Shown piece by piece: positions 16,013 to 23,272 of a stretch of DNA of 64,000 bases (the stretch's first letter is position 1; each line of letters begins with the position of its first letter). The notes beneath the pieces are model-generated. The model had not been told where the DNA came from. It ran no database searches and worked only from the letters and a program-made list of their open reading frames with translations. The position numbers were made by a program, and so were the translations under genes. Source of the stretch: JABFSM01 sp963762545 (GTDB lineage: Bacteria; Gemmatimonadota; Gemmatimonadetes; Gemmatimonadales; GWC2-71-9); the NCBI GenBank assembly GCA_963762545.1, contig CAVXLC010000008.1, forward strand, positions 1 to 64,000, given 5' to 3'.

Positions 16013-16192
16013 ATGGTGACCCAGCAACCCGATTCCCCCGAACCCATCCCCGCCCCCACGCCGGATCCGGCGCCTCGCTCCGAGGCCCTGGAGGAGGAGT
16101 TGGCGATGCTGGAAGCGATCCTGCGCCTGGAGAAGAAGCAGCCGGCCCCCGTCGATCCTCAAAAGGACCGCCGCCGCGGAGACACCCCATGA
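16013..16192 (+). CDS. Small Pro-rich acidic protein translationally coupled to the kinase, hypothetical
   Basis: The protein has 59 residues. The ATG at 16013 has GAGGA six bases upstream, and its stop overlaps the next ATG (ATGA at 16189-16192). The first half is Pro-rich (PEPIPAPTPDPAP). The second half has a short amphipathic helix (EALEEELAMLEAILRLEKK) and a basic end. The tight coupling to a Ser/Thr kinase gene suggests a regulator, adaptor or substrate of that kinase, but this is inference from position only. No family is recognised. It has the same high GC3 as its neighbours. Confidence 0.6.
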   Translation: MVTQQPDSPEPIPAPTPDPAPRSEALEEELAMLEAILRLEKKQPAPVDPQKDRRRGDTP

Positions 16193-19155
16193 CCACGATC
16201 AGCAGCCGCGCCCGCGAGTGTCCCGCCTGCCAGACCCCGTTGCCCGAGGCGGCCCATTTCTGCAACAACTGCGGCGCGCCCACGCCCAGCGATCCGGGCA
16301 CGCCGGAACGCACCACCGCCGCGCACGACCTGGGGGAGCTGGCCAAGGTCCGCCAGGCGCTGAGCGGCGTCTACTCCATCGAGCGGGCCCTGGGTGCCGG
16401 CGGGATGGCCACGGTGTACCTGGCCACCGATCTGAAGCACCGCCGCAAGGTGGCGGTGAAGGTCATGCGTCCCGAGCTGGCCCAGACCCTGGGCGCCGAC
16501 CGGTTCCTCCGCGAGGTGGAGATCGCCGCGGCCCTGAGTCACCCCAACATCCTGCCGGTGTACGACTCCGGCCGGGCCGGCGAGATCCTCTACTACGTCA
16601 TGCCGATGGTGGAGGGGGAGTCGCTCCAGGAAAAGCTCGCCAAGAACCGCCAGCTGCCCATCGAGGAAGCGCTCCGGATCGGCGCCGAGGTGATCGAGGC
16701 GCTGGCCTACGCGCATGAGCGGGGCATCATCCACCGCGACATCAAGCCCGCCAACATCATGCTGGCTCGGGGCCACGCCCTGGTCGCCGATTTCGGCATT
16801 GCCCGGGCCATGGACGCCGAAGGCAGCATCACCAAGACCGGCCTGGCCGTCGGCACGCCCCAGTACATGTCGCCCGAACAGGCCATGGGCGCCGGCGGGG
16901 TGGACGGCCGCGCCGACATCTACGCCATGGGCGCCGTGTTATACGAGATGCTGGCCGGAGAGCCGCCCTTCACCGGTCCCACCGCGCAGGCGATCATCGC
17001 CCGGAGCCTGGTGGACCGGCCCCGCAACTTGAGCTCAACGCGGGTTACGGTGACGGCGGCGCTGGCCGCCGTCGTCGACCGGGCCCTGGCCAAGAGCCCC
17101 GCTGACCGCTACCAGACCGCGGAAGACCTCGGCGCGGCGCTCCAGACCTCGAGCACCGACCCCGCCCTGCCTATCCCGTCATCCCGTCGTCCCGTCGCCC
17201 CGTCGTCACCTTCCCCCGTCGCGGTGTGGGGCACGTTCGCCCTCTCCGCCGCCCTCACCCTGGGCCTCTTCTACGGCCTGGTGAATCGCTGGGGCCTGCC
17301 GAGCTGGGTGCTCGCGCTGGCGGTGGTGCTGCTGGCGGTCGGAGCGGCGGTGCTGATCGTCACCGGGCGGGTCGAGGCGCGGCGGCAGGCCGGAGCCGAG
17401 ATCTCCGGGCTGCTGAGCCGGTTCACCTGGAAGAACGCGATGCTGGGCGGCGTGCTCGCGCTGGGCGCCTGGGCCGTGCTGGTGACCGCACTCGTCATCA
17501 AGGGTCCCGGCGGCGCGGCGACCGGGGGCGCGGTGCGGCTGGCGGTGCTGCCCTTCGAGAATCGCGGCGCGGCGGACCAGGCCTATTTCGTGGACGGCGT
17601 CGCGGACCAGGTGCGGAGCAAGCTCACCGGGTTAGGTGCGGTCCAGGTCATCGCCCGGGCCAGCTCCGAGCAATACCGCCGGACCACCAAGAGCCCGCAG
17701 GAAATCGGAAAGGAGCTCGGCGTCGATTACCTCCTGGGCGCCACCGTGGCGTGGGACAAGAGCGGCGGCGCTGGCGGCCGGGTGCGGGTGAGCCCGGAGC
17801 TGATCGACGTGCGGACCGGCGCCTCCAAATGGCAACAGAGTTTTGACGCGGACATGACCGACGTCTTCCAGGTCCAGGGCAGCATCGCCTCCCAGGTGGC
17901 CGGCGCCCTTGGGCTGGCCCTGGGTTCCACCGAGCAGAAGGAGCTGGGCGAGCGTCCCACCGGCAACCTGGCCGCGTACGATGCCTACCTGAAGGCCCGC
18001 GCCATCGTCGCGAACGACCCGGCCGCGCTCCGGCGCCGGGCCGCGATCTATGAGCAGGCCGTGGCGCTCGATTCCGGCTTCGTCGACGCCTGGGCCGGCC
18101 TCGGCAGTACCCTCGCGAACCTGTACTACAACGGGATTCCCGACCCGGCCATCAGCGCCCGCGCCCTGGCCGCCGTCGAGCGGACCCGCCGCCTGGCCCC
18201 CGACGGGGCCGCGACCCACCTGGCCCTGGGGCGCTACTACTTCCTGGTCCCCCTCGACAATGCCAGGGCGGCCGAGGAGTATTCCCGCGCCCTCGCTATC
18301 CGTCCCAACGACGCCGATATCCTCAGGAATTCTTCGAACACCGACCTGGCACTCGGGAAGTGGGATGAGGCCCTGGCGAAAGCCGTCCGGGTCCGGCAAC
18401 TCGACCCCCGCTCGCTCAGCGGGGCCCGGGCCCTGATGGCTCTCCAGGCCTTCCTGCACCACTACCCCGAGTCCCTGGAAACCGGCAATGCCGCGCTCGC
18501 CCTGGCGCCGGACGACCTCAACACCATCGAGACCCAGGCGAGCACCTACCTGATGCAGGGCGATCTCGCCGGGGCCCGCGCCGTGGTGGCGGCGGCGCCG
18601 CCGTCGGTCTCACCGCCCGATCTGGTGACCTACTTCGGGACCTACAATGATCTCTTCTGGATGCTCACCGACGAGCAGCAGAAGCTGCTGGTCCGGCTGA
18701 CGCCCTCGGCGTTCGATGGCGACCGGGGGTCCTGGGCCATGGTGCTGATGCAGACCCACTGGGTGCGCGGCGACGCGGCCCTGACCCGGGTCTACGCCGA
18801 TTCGGCCCGCATCGAGCTGGAAGGCCAGCTCAAGGCCGCCCCGGGGAACTGGCAGCGGGAGGTGCTGCTGGGGCTCGCCATGGCCCATCTGGGGCGGAAG
18901 GAGGACGCGATCCGGCTGGGCATGGCCGGCACCGCGGCCGTGCCGATGGAGAAGGATTTCTCCAACGGGCCCTACGCCCAGTGGGTGCTGACCCGGATCC
19001 TGATATTGGTGGGAGAAAAGGAGAAGGCGATCGATCACCTCGAGGCGCTGCTCAAGGTGCCCAACCTGGTGACGCCGGCGTGGATCCGGATCGACCCGGC
19101 CTTTGCGCCGCTCAAGGGAAACTCGCGCTTCGACAAGCTGGCGGCCGGGGGCTAA
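16189..19155 (+). CDS. Zinc-ribbon Ser/Thr protein kinase with membrane segments, TolB-like domain and TPR repeats
   Basis: The protein has 988 residues. A zinc ribbon opens it (CPACQTPLP...CNNCG, residues 9-31). The kinase domain spans about 60-320: glycine loop LGAGGMATVYLA, VAVKVM lysine, HRDIKPANIML (Asp near residue 184), DFG (VADFGIAR), and APE-equivalent YMSPEQA. A Pro/Ser/Arg linker with CCCGTC repeats follows. Three hydrophobic segments (about 346-365, 370-393, 420-440) put the rest outside the cytoplasm. The TolB-like N domain starts RLAVLPFENRG (about 455), and TPR-like helical repeats run to the end (ALDSGFVDAWAGLGSTLANL). This architecture is common in Acidobacteria and Gemmatimonadota. 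The phosphorylation targets are unknown. It sits 300 bases after the hybrid sensor kinase. Confidence 0.92.
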   Translation: MTTISSRARECPACQTPLPEAAHFCNNCGAPTPSDPGTPERTTAAHDLGELAKVRQALSGVYSIERALGAGGMATVYLATDLKHRRKVAVKVMRPELAQTLGADRFLREVEIAAALSHPNILPVYDSGRAGEILYYVMPMVEGESLQEKLAKNRQLPIEEALRIGAEVIEALAYAHERGIIHRDIKPANIMLARGHALVADFGIARAMDAEGSITKTGLAVGTPQYMSPEQAMGAGGVDGRADIYAMGAVLYEMLAGEPPFTGPTAQAIIARSLVDRPRNLSSTRVTVTAALAAVVDRALAKSPADRYQTAEDLGAALQTSSTDPALPIPSSRRPVAPSSPSPVAVWGTFALSAALTLGLFYGLVNRWGLPSWVLALAVVLLAVGAAVLIVTGRVEARRQAGAEISGLLSRFTWKNAMLGGVLALGAWAVLVTALVIKGPGGAATGGAVRLAVLPFENRGAADQAYFVDGVADQVRSKLTGLGAVQVIARASSEQYRRTTKSPQEIGKELGVDYLLGATVAWDKSGGAGGRVRVSPELIDVRTGASKWQQSFDADMTDVFQVQGSIASQVAGALGLALGSTEQKELGERPTGNLAAYDAYLKARAIVANDPAALRRRAAIYEQAVALDSGFVDAWAGLGSTLANLYYNGIPDPAISARALAAVERTRRLAPDGAATHLALGRYYFLVPLDNARAAEEYSRALAIRPNDADILRNSSNTDLALGKWDEALAKAVRVRQLDPRSLSGARALMALQAFLHHYPESLETGNAALALAPDDLNTIETQASTYLMQGDLAGARAVVAAAPPSVSPPDLVTYFGTYNDLFWMLTDEQQKLLVRLTPSAFDGDRGSWAMVLMQTHWVRGDAALTRVYADSARIELEGQLKAAPGNWQREVLLGLAMAHLGRKEDAIRLGMAGTAAVPMEKDFSNGPYAQWVLTRILILVGEKEKAIDHLEALLKVPNLVTPAWIRIDPAFAPLKGNSRFDKLAAGG

Positions 19156-19285
19156 CCTCTCCGCTCCGGTCGACGCTTGGGCCGTCCTGCCTCCTGGCCA
19201 ACGGGGTCCTGCTCGGCCACGGTCGCAGGTCTCGGGAAGGGACCCTACGGCGGCGTCGGCCGGACGGCCCGTCGCGCGCCCGTCG

Positions 19286-19352
19286 TCCTACCGCCTTACC
19301 GCCTTGCCGCCCTCCCGCCTTACCGCCCTCCCGCCTTACCGCCTTTCGCTAT
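19286..19352. repeat. Short tandem repeat, 8-base CCGCCTTA-like units
   Basis: Eight-base units alternating CCGCCTTA, CCGCCTTG and CCGCCCTC run about eight times, ending at TTTCGC. They lie in the otherwise featureless 19156-19368 gap between the kinase gene and the Uma2 remnant. Imperfect units suggest slippage; no coding sense is seen. Confidence 0.7.
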
Positions 19353-19368
19353 AGCGCTGCATTGCGCG

Positions 19369-19551
19369 TGAAATCGGTCCTGTCAGATCCGACGCGGGGC
19401 CCGAGCTTCGACCGGTGCCACGCGCTTGCCCATCCTCCCGCCGAGTCCCACCGCGTGGTCAAGCGGAAGACCTACCAGCGCCAACCTCGTAAAGACCTGC
19501 TGGGTAGTGGACCCGGAGGCCCGCCGGGTGGAGGTCTGGAGCGACTAGCCG
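19369..19551 (+). pseudogene. Deleted remnant of a Uma2 (DUF820) gene with its upstream region
   Basis: Bases 19369-19449 match the region just upstream of the intact Uma2 gene (9245-9330), including GCCCGAGCTTCGACCGGTGC. Bases 19450-19541 match codons about 126-154 of that gene (GTGGTCAAGCGGAAGACCTA and on to GGTGGAGGTCTGG). The start codon and roughly 125 codons between these blocks are missing, and an extra A (CCAACCTCG against CCACCTCG) shifts the frame. Two separate homologous blocks with a clean deletion mark this as a decayed paralogue, not a gene. It lies 58 bases upstream of the toxin-antitoxin start. Confidence 0.85.
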
Positions 19552-19582
19552 GTCATACGGGGACGGCCCCGCTTGCACTATC

Positions 19583-19607
19583 CTACCAATCATCCTACCT
19601 TTGGTAG
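19583..19607 (+). promoter_or_regulatory. Inverted-repeat operator of the toxin-antitoxin operon
   Basis: CTACCAA (19583-19589) and TTGGTAG (19601-19607) form a perfect 7-base inverted repeat around an 11-base spacer. TCCTACC is also present twice as a direct repeat. The element ends one base before the antitoxin ATG, the typical place for autoregulatory binding by a ribbon-helix-helix antitoxin. It is also locally AT-richer than its surroundings. Confidence 0.7.
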
Positions 19608-19608
19608 C

Positions 19609-19908
19609 ATGACACCCTACCGGATTCCCGCCCCTCGCGTCGCCCGGGTCAGCGAGATGATGGCTCGGCCCGGCGCCAAGGCCAAAGCCTCGGTGACCAT
19701 AGCCCGCGGGCTTCTCGACGCCGCCGATGTGGTCGCCGGTCCCGACGGACGCTCGGCGCTGATCGAGCGCGCCGTGCGGCAGTACCTCCGGCGCCTGGTG
19801 CGGAAGGCCCGCCATGAACGCGAGCTGGCGCTCCTCGACGCCCACGCCGCGCGACTGAATGCCGCGGCCGCGCGGGCGCTCGCCGACCAGGCCGAGCTCC
19901 CCGAGTGA
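19609..19908 (+). CDS. Ribbon-helix-helix type antitoxin of a MazF-like pair
   Basis: The protein has 99 residues. The segment KASVTIARGLLDAADVV followed by GRSALIERAVRQYLRRL (about 26-65) fits a ribbon-helix-helix DNA-binding domain. The C-terminal third is Arg/Ala/Glu-rich (ARHERELALLDAHAARLN), as expected for the toxin-binding tail. The stop overlaps the toxin start (GTGA), so the two are co-translated. Known systems: such antitoxins neutralise the toxin and repress their own operon; the palindrome directly upstream fits this. The ATG at 19609 is chosen because it abuts that operator. No clear Shine-Dalgarno is visible. Confidence 0.85.
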   Translation: MTPYRIPAPRVARVSEMMARPGAKAKASVTIARGLLDAADVVAGPDGRSALIERAVRQYLRRLVRKARHERELALLDAHAARLNAAAARALADQAELPE

Positions 19909-20231
19909 TCCGCGGCGAGATCTATCGCCTGGCACCTGCTCCCGGTGGAGACCCCAAGCGCTCCCGCTGCTACGTTGTCGTCAGCCGCCAGACCCTCCTG
20001 GATTCCCGGGCCGACAAGGTCATCTGCGCTCCCGTCAACTCGGCCTTTGTCGGGCTGGAAACCCAGGTGGCCGTCGGAATCGAGGAGGGACTCAAGCAGG
20101 CATCGTGCGTGAATTGTGATCAGCTGGTCCTCATCGAGAAGAGCCGTCTCACGAATTACGTCGGGAGCCTCTCCTCCCTGAAACTCCGCGCCCTGCGTGC
20201 CGCGCTCAGGGTGGGGCTCGATCTGGAGTAG
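19905..20231 (+). CDS. mazF: MazF/PemK family toxin (mRNA interferase)
   Basis: The protein has 108 residues. It has the family's marks: the IRGEIYRLAPAPGGDPKRSR opening (family RGDIW...DP..G.E...R), then RCYVVVSRQTLLDS, VICAPVNSAF, and CVNCDQLVLIEKSRL, with the usual conserved Arg and Gln-Leu. MazF toxins cut single-stranded RNA at short sites and arrest growth. The GTG at 19905 overlaps the antitoxin stop. Its 3' end overlaps a convergent gene by 26 bases. The sequence looks intact, so the pair is probably functional. Confidence 0.9.
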   Translation: MIRGEIYRLAPAPGGDPKRSRCYVVVSRQTLLDSRADKVICAPVNSAFVGLETQVAVGIEEGLKQASCVNCDQLVLIEKSRLTNYVGSLSSLKLRALRAALRVGLDLE

Positions 20232-20544
20232 GATACTCTCCCTCATAGCCCACGTCCCACCCGCCAGGCCGGCGGGAGATCAGCTCCCGCGGTTGCCCTC
20301 GGCAGGCAGCAATTGCGGCCTCCCAGACTTCCAGGGCCCCCAGCCTGACGGCGGCGTCAACGCCCACATTCTCCAGCAGCAGTCCCAGCATATTGATGCG
20401 CTCATTCTCGTCCAGGAAGACCTTGCCGTCCATTGACTCGAACTTTTCGGGCGTCAGATTCCAACGGCCCCAGAAGTCATCGGTCCAAGCTCTGCCCTCT
20501 CGCCGAATATCCCATCGAATCGTCATCTCGACCTCGGATTGCAT
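20206..20544 (-). CDS. Hypothetical small acidic protein
   Basis: The protein has 112 residues, or 106 if the second ATG at 20526 is used; both have a purine-rich site upstream. The N-terminal part is Trp- and charge-rich (RWDIRREGRAWTDDFWGRW). Then come LTPEKFESMDGKVFLDENER and a helical stretch (INMLGLLLENVGVDAAVRLG). I do not recognise a confirmed family, though similar short proteins occur beside mobile or toxin-antitoxin genes. It converges on mazF with a short overlap. No signal peptide or membrane segment is visible. Confidence 0.6.
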   Translation of the reverse strand: MQSEVEMTIRWDIRREGRAWTDDFWGRWNLTPEKFESMDGKVFLDENERINMLGLLLENVGVDAAVRLGALEVWEAAIAACRGQPRELISRRPGGWDVGYEGEYPTPDRAPP

Positions 20545-20764
20545 GCGCCCCTACCTCAAAAACATTCCCGGTGACAAGATGGTGAGGGATTGCAGCGGCG
20601 ATCTAACCGAAAAACTGCAGAGCAGCGGACGCGTAGCGTTTCATTGAAGAACCAGTCGGCCCGGCCCTCAGAAGTGCCTGGGAGTTCCGGCTGCCGCACC
20701 ACCCGCCGAAGCAACCTCTCCGCGGGCTCGGCGTGGGACGCGCCCGCTGACCACCGCTGCGGAG

Positions 20765-21045
20765 TCTGGCGCGCGGCCGCGGCCGGCGAGCGGCTGCGGG
20801 GCCCGAGCGAGCGCGTCAGTGGCGGGCGCCGAGCGGCGGACCATGGGAATGGCTGCCACTGCAGCGCCGCGAGGGTCAGCCGCACCGCGAGCCGGGACCG
20901 GCCGCGCGTGGCGATCGGTCAGCCGCACCGCGAGCCGGGACCGGCCGCGCGTGGCGACCGGTCAGCCGCACCGCGAGCCGGGACCGGCCGCGCGGGCGAC
21001 CGGCCAGGCCGCACCGCCCGCCGAGCCAGGCCGCCCCGCGGCCAG
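20765..21045. repeat. Composite GC-rich intergenic repeat, family 1, complete copy
   Basis: Left block (GCGGCCGCGGCCGGCGAGCG, about 20772) leads to GCGTCAGTGGC, a 31-base insert, then GCCACTGCAGCGCCGCGAGG (about 20851-20870). CAGTGGC and GCCACTG form the arms of a hairpin. The tail is a tandem of four roughly 32-base units: TCAGCCGCACCGCGAGCCGG plus GACCGGCCGCGCG. No gene lies between 20545 and 21163. Confidence 0.85.
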
Positions 21046-21059
21046 CGCCGCCAGCGTAG

Positions 21060-21101
21060 AGATTATTCCTCTGGTGACATATGCCCGGGCAGGAATAATT
21101 C
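21060..21101. repeat. AT-rich near-palindrome centred on CATATG, copy 1
   Basis: ATTATTCCT (21062-21070) and AGGAATAAT (21091-21099) form perfect 9-base arms around CATATG (21078-21083). A closely similar element with the same centre and right arm lies at 45207-45249. It stands out as AT-rich within very GC-rich flanks. It lies downstream of the gene at 21164-21580 and right beside a family 1 repeat. Operator, terminator or mobile palindrome are all possible. Confidence 0.7.
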
Positions 21102-21163
21102 TCGAGAATGGCCCCAGAGAGACATAGGGACCGGTTCCGGCCGTCCGCCCGTCCCCTCGCCAC

Positions 21164-21580
21164 TCACGGCTTCACAAACACCATGTCCCCGGTCTGGGCA
21201 TTCAGATAGAACTTCTCGCCCCGGGAGTTCTGATTGATCACGTGACCCTCGGCGTCCACGCCCAGGATCTGCACCCCGCCGCCGTACTTCACCGGGCTCC
21301 ACTTGACCATCCGGTTGGGAGAGACACCCCGCAGGTAGACCATGTCGCCCGTGGCCGGATCCAGCTGGAACATCTGCCCCTGCGCGTTCTGATAGACCGG
21401 CTGCCCGTTCTGCATGGCCACAATCGTCTGGGTCGAGGCCAGCTTGTCGTACCGGCCGGCGTACTTGATGCAGCACCCCAGCTGTCGCACCACCTCGGGC
21501 GCCGGCCGGATGGCATCGGGCCGTTGCGCCGCCAGCTCCGGCGCGGCGACCAGAGCGGACAGCAGGACAATGCGTTTCAT
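21164..21580 (-). CDS. Secreted protein with two related beta repeats, hypothetical
   Basis: The protein has 138 residues. The signal peptide is MKRIVLLSALVAAPELAAQ, with cleavage after AAQ. The mature part has two similar blocks: QGQMFQLDPATGDMVYLRG (about 84-102) and RGEKFYLNAQTGDMVFVKP at the C-terminus. A Cys pair (LGCCIKYAG) lies near residue 36. The ATG overlaps the stop of the SET gene (ATGA), so the two form an operon. A duplicated small beta unit is evident; the family is unknown. Both are likely made together, but one is exported and the other is not obviously so. Confidence 0.7.
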   Translation of the reverse strand: MKRIVLLSALVAAPELAAQRPDAIRPAPEVVRQLGCCIKYAGRYDKLASTQTIVAMQNGQPVYQNAQGQMFQLDPATGDMVYLRGVSPNRMVKWSPVKYGGGVQILGVDAEGHVINQNSRGEKFYLNAQTGDMVFVKP

Positions 21581-22008
21581 CGGGCGTCTCCTGTGAGCGT
21601 GAGTAAAGTCCCGCGGCAGGTCACCGACCCGCAGCGGCAGCGATAGTCCTCCGCATCGATCCCCGCATTGTCGGCGCCGGGGGCCGGCGCCAGCTTGTAG
21701 TCGAAGGTCAGCTCCTCCCCCTCCGCCACGTCCCGCATCGCGTACAGGTACGCCCGGCCGTCGAAGACGTAGGTCTCGCAGTTGGGCTCGCAGCTGTGGT
21801 TCACGAACCGGGCCTCGTTGCCGTCCTGGGCGCCGTCGATCGCGGTGACCTCGTCCACCGCGAGGGTGTAGCGCGAGGCGGTCTCCCCGATGGGAATCCG
21901 CTTGCCGGTGTACTCCACGATCCGGGTGCCCCGGGGTATCGGCCGCTTGGCGAATACCCCGGTCCCGTCGATCCGGGAGTGGTCCACTCTGATGAAGTCG
22001 CGGTTCAT
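21577..22008 (-). CDS. SET-domain lysine methyltransferase
   Basis: The protein has 143 residues from the ATG at 22008 (MNRDFIRVDHSRIDGTGVFA); an alternative start at 22029 adds seven. Full set of SET marks: GTGVFAKRPIPRGTRIVEYT (SET-N), RFVNHSCEPNCET (AdoMet and substrate site), GEELTFDY (catalytic Tyr), and post-SET cysteines CRCGSVTCRGTLL, which with the NHSCxPNC Cys would bind zinc. SET proteins methylate lysines with AdoMet. In bacteria they are sporadic, and the substrates (ribosomal, histone-like or host proteins) are mostly unknown. Intact. Co-translated with a secreted protein whose ATG overlaps its stop. Confidence 0.92.
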   Translation of the reverse strand: MNRDFIRVDHSRIDGTGVFAKRPIPRGTRIVEYTGKRIPIGETASRYTLAVDEVTAIDGAQDGNEARFVNHSCEPNCETYVFDGRAYLYAMRDVAEGEELTFDYKLAPAPGADNAGIDAEDYRCRCGSVTCRGTLLTLTGDAR

Positions 22009-22105
22009 ACGGACGAGAGTAGTCCCCAACCCTCATCTGCGGATCAGTTGCGCGTCACCCCGGGATCATCCCCGGTAAGTCGTACCCTCCCACCGACTTA
22101 CCAAC

Positions 22106-23194
22106 CTAGAGCCTTTCCATCACCTTTGCCATCAGGGCCTTCACCTGCTCCATCGTCAGTGTCTTGAACCCCATCGTCACCGCCACATCGTTCTTCACCG
22201 CCACGAATGACACCCCGCCCAGGATCGCCCCCTCGGCCCACGGCCCCGTCACCAGCGTATCGTGTACCAGGCCGCCATTGTCGTTGAGATGAATCCCCTG
22301 GGTCTTCGCCAGCCCCTTGAGCACCCCCATCATCTTCGCCATGTCGGGATCCTTGGTCGCCGTGGGCGCCTGCTGAGGCACGCCCACACCGCCCAGCACC
22401 GCGCCCATCACCTGCTTCCCCCCCGCGAAATTCTCGAAGCCATGCCGCCAGCTCACGCTGATCGAAAGCTCGGTCGGTCCGCCATTCGCGTTCAGGTGAT
22501 AGAGACAGTCGGTGCTGGGCCCGTGCCCACTCGGCACCGGCGCCCCGTCCAGCGACGCCCCGTTCGCCGCGAAATCCGCCGCGGTCAAGAGCGCGCAGGC
22601 GTCCCCCGTCTCCCGTTGTTTCGGCGCCCCCGCCACCGCCGCCGCCCCATTGTAGGCCAGCAGGTGCCCCACCCGCTCCAGCGCCTTCGAGCTCAGGTCC
22701 GCCGCCGCCGCGATCCCGCCCTTGGCCGCAGCCACGTCCGCGGTGACCAGCACGTTCTCCTTCACCGCGAAGAACTTCCCCGGGCCCATCCACCGCGCCT
22801 CGTCCCAGGTGCCCTCGAGCGTGTCGGTCTTGCCGTTGTTGTCGGTGAAGACCTGATTCACCAGCGATCCCATCATTCCCATCACCTTCATCTCCATCTT
22901 GCCATCGGTCCATTCCACTTCCATGGTGATGTAGCGCCCGTCGCTGCCCAGGAACTTGCACAGCTTTCCATCCGCCGCCGGATCACCCGGGTCGTCCGCC
23001 CGATACGGCGCGTGCGCCAGCGGCCCCAGCCACTTCTCCGCCTCGGCCTGGGTCACCAGCCGGCAGGGGTCCTGATCGTCGCCCACCGACGTCGTCGCGG
23101 CCGCGGCGCCACCGGCGCCCGAGGCGTCCTTCTTGGCGCACGCCGCGATAGCCGCCGCCGCACAGAAGACGACAGCGAATCGAGATGAGTTCAT
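22106..23194 (-). CDS. Lipoprotein with two DUF3558-like halves, hypothetical
   Basis: The protein has 362 residues. The ATG at 23194 (MNSSRF) has GGAG 9 bases upstream. The lipobox is AIAAC (Cys near residue 18), followed by KKDASGAGG. Two similar halves start DPCRLVTQAEAEKWLG and GDACALLTAADFAANG, a pattern reminiscent of DUF3558-type lipoproteins (Cys-x-Leu-x-Thr...). Met- and Val-rich strands follow (MEVEWTDGKMEMKVMGMMG). Probably a periplasmic membrane-anchored protein; function unknown. It follows the OmpA-like gene after a 7-base tandem repeat, on the same strand. Confidence 0.75.
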   Translation of the reverse strand: MNSSRFAVVFCAAAAIAACAKKDASGAGGAAAATTSVGDDQDPCRLVTQAEAEKWLGPLAHAPYRADDPGDPAADGKLCKFLGSDGRYITMEVEWTDGKMEMKVMGMMGSLVNQVFTDNNGKTDTLEGTWDEARWMGPGKFFAVKENVLVTADVAAAKGGIAAAADLSSKALERVGHLLAYNGAAAVAGAPKQRETGDACALLTAADFAANGASLDGAPVPSGHGPSTDCLYHLNANGGPTELSISVSWRHGFENFAGGKQVMGAVLGGVGVPQQAPTATKDPDMAKMMGVLKGLAKTQGIHLNDNGGLVHDTLVTGPWAEGAILGGVSFVAVKNDVAVTMGFKTLTMEQVKALMAKVMERL

Positions 23195-23213
23195 TCTGGT
23201 TCTCCAGTGTTGT

Positions 23214-23272
23214 TTCCTCAATCCTCAATCCTCAATCCTCAATCCTCAATCCTCAATCCTCAATCCTCAATC
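23214..23272. repeat. Seven-base tandem repeat (ATCCTCA on plus, TGAGGAT on minus)
   Basis: Eight adjacent 7-base units, the last ones slightly altered. The array begins right beside the OmpA-like stop (23273-23275) and ends about 20 bases before the lipoprotein start at 23194. On the coding (minus) strand each unit holds GAGG, which resembles a Shine-Dalgarno core. Near-identical units indicate a slippage-prone locus. Confidence 0.9.
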
